A DNA stretch of 17,163 nt from positions 1-17,163 of the forward strand of contig PNMH01000080.1 of assembly GCA_013823505.1 (NCBI GenBank), in the 5' to 3' direction. Positions within the stretch are counted from its first letter, which is position 1, and each line of letters starts with the position of its first letter. The notes beneath the pieces are model-generated. The model did not search any database. It had not been told where the DNA came from and saw only the letters and a program-made list of their open reading frames with translations. The translations under genes and the position numbers were made by a program. The DNA comes from Polaromonas sp. (GTDB taxonomy: Bacteria; Pseudomonadota; Gammaproteobacteria; Burkholderiales; Burkholderiaceae). Positions 6,961 through 12,877 of the stretch are shown in pieces.

Positions 6961-7731
6961 TCATGCGTTGCAAAGGGGGAGATCAACCACCAGGCCGTGG
7001 TGCAACAAACCCGCCAGGCTGATTGAAAAATCGAAGTTGTCGTGCTGCGTTCCCATCCCTTCCACTGCCTTTGCCAGTGGTACACCGTCCATGAGAAGTC
7101 GAACCAGCGCGACCGTGCCCACCGGCGGCTCCCACACCACCACACCGTCCCCGCGGCGGAGGACGAAGACGTCCTGAGATCGCGTGGTATCTATGGTGGA
7201 CAAAAGCAGGTCCGACCCGGGCTGGTGCGCCCTCCAGACGTCGGCGCCGGCATGGCTCAGGCTCAAGGGCACGAGGGATGCATCCAGGCGGCACCCGCGC
7301 TGCAGCAGCGTGTCGCCGTCGGCGATCACCTCGGCCACCAGGGCAATGTCCATGGGGATGTCGTCGGCCGCATGCAGGCTGTGCATGCAGGCCGCTTCGA
7401 CGCGCGCCACCGACGGCAAATAGGGCACGCTTTCAGCGGGCTCGAACTGCGCAATGAAGCGATCGAAATCCGCTGCGTAGCGCACCAGCACAGGCTGGTG
7501 GGGAGGGGACTGCCGGACGTAGACCGCAGCCATGCTGCGAAAGAACGGCTCGCCGACCAGCTCTGCCGTCACTGGGTAGATGGCGAGCAAGGCATCGACC
7601 AGCGAGACGACGGTGTTGTTGCGGTGCACCGCGAAGCGATCGGCCAGATTTCCACCACCCCGCAACACAAGACCCGCCGGCACAGGCAGGGAGGGGTCCA
7701 GCAGCGCGTGGGCGAAGCTGTGGTGGCTCAT
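6961..7731 (-). CDS. bufC: DUF2063 (putative DNA-binding domain) partner protein of MNIO enzyme, BufC-like
   Basis: The 256-residue protein fits the DUF2063 family, named as DNA-binding but known as the partner that brings precursor peptides to DUF692/MNIO enzymes. The N-terminal segment RFAVHRNNTVVSLVDALLAIYPVTAELVGEPFFRSMAAVYV is the family hallmark. The C-terminal half (VWEPPVGTVALVRLLMDGVPLAKAVEG) resembles a winged-helix-like recognition domain. It would bind the bufferin precursor and assist the MNIO enzyme in the cytoplasm. Its ATG overlaps the MNIO stop by 4 bp, so stoichiometric coupled translation is likely. The symbol is given by analogy with the Caulobacter bufferin cluster. Confidence 0.87.
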   Translation of the reverse strand: MSHHSFAHALLDPSLPVPAGLVLRGGGNLADRFAVHRNNTVVSLVDALLAIYPVTAELVGEPFFRSMAAVYVRQSPPHQPVLVRYAADFDRFIAQFEPAESVPYLPSVARVEAACMHSLHAADDIPMDIALVAEVIADGDTLLQRGCRLDASLVPLSLSHAGADVWRAHQPGSDLLLSTIDTTRSQDVFVLRRGDGVVVWEPPVGTVALVRLLMDGVPLAKAVEGMGTQHDNFDFSISLAGLLHHGLVVDLPLCNA

Positions 7732-8654
7732 CGCACCACCTCGGGTGTCATGGCATGGATCAAGGCTGTAGCATCCAGTGATCGGTTGGCACGCGCCAGC
7801 TTCGAGTCTGCCAAGCCCACCTCGGCCATCAGCACGGCAAACGCAGGGATGTTCTGGTCACGCTCCAGCAAGGTGGGCACGGGCCCCACCCGAGCCAGCA
7901 CCGTGTCGAACAAGGCCCAGACCGCACTGGCGACGCTGGCGCCATGGTTGTCAATGAGCAGGCGCACGCCCGAGCTGTCAAACGATTCGGCAAACCCGGC
8001 AAGGTGAATCTGCCCGGCGTGGCGCAGTGGCAGTTCGAGCAGGGCAGCGACGGGGTCCGCGCCCTGGTTGATCGCCGACACGTACACGTTGTTCACGTCC
8101 AGCAGCAGACCGCAGCCGGTTCGCTGAACCACCTCGCTCATGAAGGCGCCCTCGCTCCAGGTGGACGCCGCCCATGACAAGTAGGTGGAGGGGTTCTCCA
8201 GCAACAAAGGCCGCCCCATGCGGTTCTGGATCTGGTCGATGTGCCGGCAGACCCTGTGAAGGGTAGGCAGGTTGTACGGCAATGGGAGCAGATCGTTGAA
8301 GTGCGTGCTGCTGTGGGACGACCATGCCAGGTGTTCGGAGAAGACCGCCGGCTCGAAACGCTGCACCAGCGCCGTTACCGCCTTGAGGTGTTCTTCGTCC
8401 AGGCCGGCTTCCGATCCGATCGACAAACCGACACCATGGATGGTCAGCGGGTAGTCAGCGCGGACCGCTGCAAGGTGGCGCAGCATCGGCCCACCCGCCA
8501 CCAGATGGTTTTCGGCATGGACCTCGAAGAAGCCCACGTCGGGACGGGTGTCCCGAACGTGGGCGAAGTGCTCTGCCTTCAGGCCCAGCCCACCCCGCAT
8601 TGGCAGCGCGCCAATCCCCAAGACGGTTTTGAGATCCTGGGCGGAGAGTTTCAT
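7728..8654 (-). CDS. bufB: DUF692 multinuclear non-heme iron oxidative enzyme (MNIO), BufB-like
   Basis: The 308-residue protein is a TIM-barrel enzyme of the DUF692/MNIO family. Metal-ligand motifs are all visible: GFFEVHAENH (43-50), HGVGLSIG (73-80), FSEHLAW (105-111), LLENPSTY (151-158), LLLDVNNVYVSAINQ (183-197), IHLAGF (216-221), DNHG (235-238) and TLLERD (261-266). Enzymes of this family use two or three iron ions and oxygen to oxidise cysteine in ribosomal peptides; in bufferin clusters they turn cysteines into thiooxazoles. The substrate is most likely the precursor encoded 37 bp upstream at 8692-9012. Length and motif set are complete, so it should be active. Confidence 0.93.
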   Translation of the reverse strand: MKLSAQDLKTVLGIGALPMRGGLGLKAEHFAHVRDTRPDVGFFEVHAENHLVAGGPMLRHLAAVRADYPLTIHGVGLSIGSEAGLDEEHLKAVTALVQRFEPAVFSEHLAWSSHSSTHFNDLLPLPYNLPTLHRVCRHIDQIQNRMGRPLLLENPSTYLSWAASTWSEGAFMSEVVQRTGCGLLLDVNNVYVSAINQGADPVAALLELPLRHAGQIHLAGFAESFDSSGVRLLIDNHGASVASAVWALFDTVLARVGPVPTLLERDQNIPAFAVLMAEVGLADSKLARANRSLDATALIHAMTPEVVR

Positions 8655-8691
8655 AAGAAAGCCTGGTTAGTGAGAGTCCAGCTCAAGCGCA

Positions 8692-9012
8692 TCAAGCCTT
8701 TTCCTTGAACTCCTTCAATTGCCCGAATCCGGATGGCGACTTGGGCGATGCGGTCTTCTCGCACGTTCCTTTTGGAACCAGCGACCAGGCGTTGCCCTGG
8801 TAGTCCACCTTGGACGTGCCGGCGCAGGTGGTGCCTGGCCCGGCGGCGCAATCGTTCTTGCCCTTCAGCGCGACGCCGAAGCATTTTTCTTTGTCCGCGC
8901 TCTGTGCGGCAACAGGTGCAGCCGCCAGCGTGAGCGCGGCACCCATGGCCAGGGCCAGGGCGGCGCCGGATGCGAGGCGGGTGGCGGTGCGGCGATCGAC
9001 AGTGTTTTCCAT
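8692..9012 (-). CDS. bufA: Bufferin precursor peptide (DUF2282-type copper-binding RiPP)
   Basis: The 106-residue precursor begins with a signal peptide of about 37 residues (hydrophobic [20 protein letters not shown], cleavage likely before SADKEKC). The core [19 protein letters not shown] then [16 protein letters not shown] and VPKGTC contains four cysteines (44, 55, 63, 84), the pattern of the DUF2282-type bufferins. After cytoplasmic modification of cysteines by the MNIO enzyme the peptide is exported and binds copper in the periplasm; which cysteines are changed cannot be read from sequence, though the central pair is favoured in described members. The tail to residue 106 is Lys-rich. 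AGGAG at 9019-9023 gives a good ribosome site. It is first in the operon and is preceded by a short in-frame leader ORF. Confidence 0.93.
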   Translation of the reverse strand: MENTVDRRTATRLASGAALALAMGAALTLAAAPVAAQSADKEKCFGVALKGKNDCAAGPGTTCAGTSKVDYQGNAWSLVPKGTCEKTASPKSPSGFGQLKEFKEKA

Positions 9013-9015
9013 GAA

Positions 9016-9048
9016 TCACTCCTGCAAGGGGTTGGCAAATCCGCTCAT
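9016..9048 (-). CDS. Ten-residue leader ORF upstream of and in frame with the bufferin precursor
   Basis: GGAGGA at 9055-9060 lies 6 bases before an ATG at 9048, a stronger ribosome site than that of the precursor itself. The frame reads MSGFANPLQE and ends in TGA, one codon before the precursor's ATG and in the same frame. The precursor's own AGGAG lies inside the last codons of this leader, so translation of the leader would affect initiation at the precursor. It could be a coupling device, an attenuating leader, or a relic of a longer N-terminus closed by a stop codon. Confidence 0.4.
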   Translation of the reverse strand: MSGFANPLQE

Positions 9049-9097
9049 GGAAATTCCTCCGAGCGGGCAGGTCAGACAATCTGGCCTACCCTGCATG

Positions 9098-9122
9098 GTC
9101 GAAAGCGCGTCTGGTTCGTTAC
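9098..9122 (-). promoter_or_regulatory. Candidate ECF (SigF-type) promoter of the bufferin operon
   Basis: On the minus strand GTAACG (9117-9122) is followed after 15 bases by CGAC (9098-9101). Compared with GTAACC-N16-CGAA this has one mismatch in each box and a spacer one base short. Transcription would start near 9090, leaving about 80 bases before the precursor gene. It is the only GTAAC on this strand in the gap. Confidence 0.45.
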
Positions 9123-9154
9123 ATCAAAAAAAGATTCTTTTCTTGATCGGCGAT

Positions 9155-9180
9155 GTAACCGATCGGGTCAAGCGAACGAA
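9155..9180 (+). promoter_or_regulatory. ECF (SigF-type) promoter before the NrtS-like gene
   Basis: GTAACC (9155-9160), a 16-base spacer and CGAA (9177-9180) match exactly the promoter recognised by SigF in Caulobacter as I recall it. The predicted start lies near 9187, about 17 bases before the ATG at 9205. The sigma factor encoded at 10528 is the likely reader. Confidence 0.7.
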
Positions 9181-9204
9181 CCCGCCATCACATGAAGCCC
9201 TCCA

Positions 9205-9453
9205 ATGAAAAATCTCATCAGCACAGCCTTGTCCAGATCCATCGTCCTGAACGCACTGCGTGTGTCTGCCGTTGTCGGCACTGCACTCAATGTGATCAAT
9301 CAGGGTGAGGCCATCTTGGCCGCTCACGCGCCCTCGTGGATGCATGTGGCACTCAACTACCTGGTGCCCTACCTCGTGTCCAGCTACAGCGCAGCCAAAA
9401 ACGAAGTCAGCAGAAGCCAGCTGCCTCGCGAAGACGTGCGTCACCCTCAGTAA
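9205..9453 (+). CDS. NrtS-like small membrane protein (putative nitrate/nitrite transporter family)
   Basis: The 82-residue protein has two membrane helices, about residues 14-32 (LNALRVSAVVGTALNVIN) and 46-63 (MHVALNYLVPYLVSSYSA), with NALRVSAVVGTALNVINQGEAI between termini as in NrtS family proteins. NrtS1/NrtS2 of a marine cyanobacterium move nitrate, but many relatives lie in metal-stress contexts and their substrate is untested. It is divergent from the bufferin operon, with an exact SigF-type promoter 25 bases before the start, so it probably belongs to the same response. It ends 6 bp from the convergent DUF547 gene. Confidence 0.75.
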   Translation: MKNLISTALSRSIVLNALRVSAVVGTALNVINQGEAILAAHAPSWMHVALNYLVPYLVSSYSAAKNEVSRSQLPREDVRHPQ

Positions 9454-9459
9454 AACGAC

Positions 9460-10293
9460 TCAGCGGCTTGCGTCGTTCAGGGACCAGTCGTAGTCGAGGT
9501 AGGTGATGTCAACGCGCCCGCTGCGGATCCGATCTCGGCCCGCTGCAGAGTCCGACAAGCGTTCGGCGTACAGCCCGGCAAAACCGTGCAATGAGGTGAC
9601 GCCCCGATCACCTCGCTTGAAATCGTCGGCATACCAGTCAAAGATACGCGAGAGTTGCAGTCGCCCCGCGGCTTCGTCAAACCGGTTGCGCGTCCGGTCA
9701 GCCATGAAACGGTTCGACTGCTCCTCCAGTTGGGCGTCGATGCGCGTTGCTACAAAGGCTTCTTCGCGCAACATTGGACACCCGATGGACGCGCAGTTCA
9801 CGGCGAAATGCACCCTGGGATCGTCATAGACGCCCCGCTTGCGCAGCATGCCGTGTTCGATGTCGTCCAGCGACACCTTGCTGCCCAGCAGGGAAATCCA
9901 TTTCGGCTTCCAGGGACTGGAGAGGAGGCTGCCCAACTCCTTGATCGACGTCAGGTCCGGGTATTTGGTGAGGATCAGTTCGACGGTGAACGCGTTGTAG
10001 GCGTTGATCAGGAACGCCTGGCGCTGCGCCAGGGAGAAGGCCGAGAACCCGTCAATGGTGACGGCGGAAAGTGACGACAGATAGGCCGTGAGGTCCCCGC
10101 GGTCCTTTGAGAAGCCTGCGTAGCGAACCTGCGATGCCTGCCCGCCGCGAAGCAGCACGACATGCCGTTTGAGCAGACCGGTCCAGGCGGCGTGGCTGTG
10201 ATCGAACACTGCAGCATGGCTGTGGCCCAGGGGCCACAAGGCCGGCAGGCACCCGGCAGTGAAGAGGAAAAGCTGGCGTCGGCTGGTGCTCAT
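9460..10293 (-). CDS. DUF547 family exported protein
   Basis: The 277-residue protein begins MSTSRRQLFLFTAGCLPALW, a good twin-arginine signal, so it is exported folded to the periplasm. The DUF547 core is visible in FLINAYNAFTVELILTKYP (94-112) and DDPRVHFAVNCASIGCPMLREEAF (157-180), where His162 and the cysteines at 167 and 172 lie in the family's conserved centre, related to a permuted papain-like fold. The function of DUF547 is not established. An in-frame ATG at 10359 would add 22 residues before the Tat motif and is possible. A SigF-type promoter (10405-10430) precedes it. The open frame continues far upstream through the antisense of the sigma gene, but that extension is not coding. 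Confidence 0.82.
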   Translation of the reverse strand: MSTSRRQLFLFTAGCLPALWPLGHSHAAVFDHSHAAWTGLLKRHVVLLRGGQASQVRYAGFSKDRGDLTAYLSSLSAVTIDGFSAFSLAQRQAFLINAYNAFTVELILTKYPDLTSIKELGSLLSSPWKPKWISLLGSKVSLDDIEHGMLRKRGVYDDPRVHFAVNCASIGCPMLREEAFVATRIDAQLEEQSNRFMADRTRNRFDEAAGRLQLSRIFDWYADDFKRGDRGVTSLHGFAGLYAERLSDSAAGRDRIRSGRVDITYLDYDWSLNDASR

Positions 10294-10404
10294 GACAGGG
10301 CCCACGGACAAGGGCTGCGTCGTGACCACGCGCGAGGCGGGCGTGGAAGAAGTTTTCATCTGGCTTGTCTTGACGGGTTGAAAGGGATGGAAGGGCCTTT
10401 GATT

Positions 10405-10430
10405 TACGAAGCCGGAGGCCTTTCGGTTAC
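10405..10430 (-). promoter_or_regulatory. ECF (SigF-type) promoter before the DUF547 gene
   Basis: On the minus strand GTAACC (10425-10430), a 16-base spacer and CGTA (10405-10408) match the motif in 9 of 10 bases. Transcription would start near 10398. It faces away from the sigma-gene motif, with 71 bases between the two GTAACC boxes; that middle part shows nothing else I can name. Confidence 0.6.
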
Positions 10431-10501
10431 AGGCAGTGCAGAATCCCGGGCCAACAACCCTGCCTTTGGTCGGCACTTGTTCATGCCGCCCCCCCATTTG
10501 T

Positions 10502-10527
10502 GTAACCAAAGCAGCCGCTGCCACGAA
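10502..10527 (+). promoter_or_regulatory. SigF-type motif abutting the sigma-factor start codon
   Basis: GTAACC (10502-10507), 16 bases and CGAA (10524-10527) match the motif exactly. The CGAA box directly touches the ATG at 10528, so a start 6-8 bases later would fall inside the gene. Either the real start codon lies elsewhere, or the motif does not make the sigma mRNA in the usual way. Confidence 0.5.
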
Positions 10528-11094
10528 ATGCCTAGAGAGACAGGTCCCAACGATTTCGAAGCCAGCCTGAAACCGCTGTGGCTGCGTGCGCAGCAAGGCG
10601 ATGAGGTCGCTTACCGCGAGGCGCTGGAGAAGATCGCGTTGCGCATCCGCGGATTCCTGCGGCGGCGCATGCAGTCGACGCCAGACGACATCGAAGACCT
10701 GGTGCAGGAAACGCTGCTGGCACTTCATCTGCAACGCGGAACCTTTGACCCGACGTTGCCGGTCAGCGCCTGGGTCACCGCGATCGCTCGCCACAAGCTG
10801 GTCGATCTCTGGAGGCGCCGTGGGCGGCGGGAGAACCTCCACGACGCGCTGGACGATGTGGACGAGGCCTTGCTGGCAGCCGAGCCGGTCGAAGACGGTG
10901 CGCAGCGAGACCTTGAAAGGCTGCTTCAGGAGTTGCCACATGTTCAACGTCAGGCCATCGTGTTGACGAAGATCGAGGGGCTGTCGGTAACCGAAGCATC
11001 GATGCGCACCGGCATCTCGGAGTCGGCCATCAAGGTACAAGTGCACAGAGGGTTGAAGCGGCTGGCGCAATGGGTGAAAGACACAGGAACATGA
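10528..11094 (+). CDS. ECF sigma factor, SigF-like
   Basis: The 188-residue protein has sigma region 2 (about residues 18-100) with DDIEDLVQETLLALHLQRGTFDP and the core-binding and -10 recognition stretch FDPTLPVSAWVTAIARHKLVDLWRRRGRR. Region 4 (about 130-185) holds ELPHVQRQAIVLTKIEGLSVTEAS and GISESAIKVQVHRGLKRL, the -35 recognition helix. The next gene is its NrsF anti-sigma, overlapping by ATGA, which identifies it as the SigF type known from Caulobacter. It probably directs transcription from the GTAACC-N16-CGAA sites in this window when the anti-sigma senses metal or oxidative stress. Start 10528 has no clear ribosome site; an in-frame ATG at 10483 would add MPPPHLCNQSSRCHE. Confidence 0.9.
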   Translation: MPRETGPNDFEASLKPLWLRAQQGDEVAYREALEKIALRIRGFLRRRMQSTPDDIEDLVQETLLALHLQRGTFDPTLPVSAWVTAIARHKLVDLWRRRGRRENLHDALDDVDEALLAAEPVEDGAQRDLERLLQELPHVQRQAIVLTKIEGLSVTEASMRTGISESAIKVQVHRGLKRLAQWVKDTGT

Positions 11095-11726
11095 AAACGC
11101 AATCGTTGATCGAGATGTTGGCCAAGGGCGCAGGGCCTGCCCCCCAGGCGCCCGTGCTGCGGCGACTGGCCCCAGTGGTGGCGCTTGGCTTGATCGCCAG
11201 CGCCTTGTCCGCGCTGGTGAGCATGGGATCGATCCCAGTGACGATGTGGGCTACGCAGGCACCGTGGCTGAAGCTCATGTACGGCGGCAGCTTGGCGCTG
11301 GCGGCTGGCTGGTTGACGGCGAGGCTTTCCCGGCCGGTGGCGCGCACGCACTGGCCCGTGCGGGCCGTGTTGGCTGTGTTTGCCACCATGCTGGCCCTGG
11401 GCGCGCTCACGCTGGTGTCCAGCGCGCCGGATCAACGCATGGCGGCCCTGTTTGGCGAAACCTGGCTCAGCTGCCCAACGAATGTGGTGGCGCTTTCGTT
11501 GCCGGCACTGGCCGGCGCACTGTGGGCGCTTCGCGGACTCGCACCCACCCAACTGCGGGCTGCCGGCTTCAACGCTGGATTGATGGCCGGCGCACTGGGC
11601 GCCATGGGTTATTCCCTGGTGTGTCCTGAGGTCTCGGCCACGTTTGTGGCAGTCTGGTACTCGCTGGGAGTCCTGCTGACTGGGCTGCTGGGCGCGGTCC
11701 TCGGTCCGCGGCTGCTGAGGTGGTGA
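11091..11726 (+). CDS. nrsF: NrsF/DUF1109 membrane anti-sigma factor
   Basis: The 211-residue protein has about six membrane helices after a short cytoplasmic start (MKTQSLIEMLAKGAGP). It carries the two family cysteines, Cys128 in TWLSCPTNVVALSLPALAGALWALRGLAPT and Cys178 in GYSLVCPE. In Caulobacter, conserved cysteines of NrsF are needed to hold SigF inactive and to release it under heavy-metal stress, so this protein is likely the metal or redox sensor of the island. It overlaps the sigma gene by 4 bp (ATGA), giving coupled expression. Confidence 0.92.
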   Translation: MKTQSLIEMLAKGAGPAPQAPVLRRLAPVVALGLIASALSALVSMGSIPVTMWATQAPWLKLMYGGSLALAAGWLTARLSRPVARTHWPVRAVLAVFATMLALGALTLVSSAPDQRMAALFGETWLSCPTNVVALSLPALAGALWALRGLAPTQLRAAGFNAGLMAGALGAMGYSLVCPEVSATFVAVWYSLGVLLTGLLGAVLGPRLLRW

Positions 11727-11767
11727 GGCCGCGACAACGCCCCTGGCGGTATTTTTTCTGCCGGGCT

Positions 11768-11793
11768 GTAACAAACAATCGGTTGTGAACGAC
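11768..11793 (+). promoter_or_regulatory. Possible SigF-type promoter before arsS
   Basis: GTAACA (11768-11773), 16 bases and CGAC (11790-11793) match GTAACC-N16-CGAA in 8 of 10 bases with exact spacing. A start near 11800 would give a leader of about 30 bases before arsS. It shares the CGAC box with the bufferin-operon motif. Chance cannot be ruled out. Confidence 0.4.
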
Positions 11794-11830
11794 TGATGGT
11801 GTCGAACCTTCAACTTCACCAGTCCGTCCC

Positions 11831-12877
11831 ATGCACGACACCCTGCCGCTGCTCACCGCCACCGACTTTCCCGCCATCCGGCGCCAACCCCTGACCACTC
11901 TGCAGGTCAACCTCGGTTACCGCTGCAACCAGTCCTGCCTGCATTGCCACGTCAACGCCGGCCCCAACCGCACCGAAATGATGGACGGGGCAACGGTGGA
12001 CCTGGTGATCGAGGTGCTGAAAGCCAGGCGCATCACCACGCTGGACCTCACCGGGGGCGCGCCGGAACTCAGTGACCACTTCAGGCGCCTGGTGGTGGCG
12101 GCACGGAGCCTGGGTGTCGCGGTGATCGACCGCTGCAACCTGACCATCCTCAGCGAGCCCGGTCAGGAAGACCTGGCGGCCTTCCTGGCTGAGCAAGGTG
12201 TTCAGGTGGTGGCTTCCATGCCGTGTTATTCCCCGGCCAATGTCGATCGTCAGCGGGGCGATGGCGTGTTCGATCTCAGCATCACCGGGCTGCAGCAACT
12301 CAACGCGCTGGGTTACGGAGTGCCGGACAGTGGTCTCACGCTCAATCTCGTCTACAACCCCCAAGGCCCGTCGTTACCACCACCGCAAGGTGCACTGGAG
12401 GCCGACTACAAGCGCGAGCTGCTGCAGCACTTCGGCATCCGCTTCAACCACCTGTTTGCGCTGACCAACATGCCGGTGCAGCGTTTTGGGAGCACCCTGG
12501 TCTCCAAGGGCACCTTCGTCACCTATATGCAACTGCTCAAGCAGGCGTACCAGGCCGACAACCTCAACACCGTGATGTGCCGCTCCATGATCAGCGTGGA
12601 CTGGCAGGGCGATCTGTACGACTGCGACTTCAACCAGATGCTGGGGCTGCCGGCCCGCCTGGGCAAGACCTACCGTCCGCACCTGCGGGAACTGCTCGGT
12701 GCGGATCCCGAAGGCGAGGCCATCCGGATTGCTGACCACTGCTACGGCTGCACCGCAGGACAGGGCAGCAGTTGCGGTGGTGCACTGGAGTCGGCCGACC
12801 CAGCGGCAGCGACGATTTCTGTTCATGCCGCGCATCAAAGCCCATCCCAAACCGTAACTTCAGGAGAGACCCCATGA
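11831..12877 (+). CDS. arsS: Arsenosugar biosynthesis radical SAM protein ArsS
   Basis: The 348-residue protein has the radical SAM cluster motif Cys32-xxx-Cys36-xx-Cys39 in GYRCNQSCLHCHVNAGP. Family features follow: LDLTGGAPEL (71-80), FDLSITGLQQLNALGYG (147-163), LNLVYNPQG and a cysteine-rich C-terminal part with Cys250, Cys265, and ADHCYGCTAGQGSSCGG (Cys304, 307, 315). ArsS joins a 5'-deoxyadenosyl group from SAM to dimethylated arsenic, the committed step to arsenosugars. Some family members are selenoproteins; here the C-terminal positions are ordinary cysteine. It opens a plus-strand operon; its stop overlaps the next ATG. The methyltransferase ArsM that supplies the substrate is not in the window. 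Confidence 0.92.
   Translation: MHDTLPLLTATDFPAIRRQPLTTLQVNLGYRCNQSCLHCHVNAGPNRTEMMDGATVDLVIEVLKARRITTLDLTGGAPELSDHFRRLVVAARSLGVAVIDRCNLTILSEPGQEDLAAFLAEQGVQVVASMPCYSPANVDRQRGDGVFDLSITGLQQLNALGYGVPDSGLTLNLVYNPQGPSLPPPQGALEADYKRELLQHFGIRFNHLFALTNMPVQRFGSTLVSKGTFVTYMQLLKQAYQADNLNTVMCRSMISVDWQGDLYDCDFNQMLGLPARLGKTYRPHLRELLGADPEGEAIRIADHCYGCTAGQGSSCGGALESADPAAATISVHAAHQSPSQTVTSGETP

Noticed and set aside
8651..9079. Alternative minus-strand frame of 142 codons over the bufferin precursor
   Set aside because: It overlaps the precursor in another frame and has no signal peptide or conserved core; the precursor frame carries the known cysteine pattern.
2127..10992. Other GTAACC sites at 2127, 3168, 5830 and 10987
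   Set aside because: All lie inside genes and lack CGAA or a close variant 16 bases downstream, so they were not counted as promoters.
10294..11070. Upstream extension of the DUF547 frame to 536 codons
   Set aside because: The extension is antisense to the sigma gene, whose motifs are clear on the plus strand, and the Tat signal begins at 10293.
11742..11765. Hairpin after nrsF as a possible terminator
   Set aside because: CCTGGCGG and CTGCCGGG pair over 8 bases but with two G-U pairs, and the T-run lies in the loop rather than after the stem, so a rho-independent terminator is not supported.
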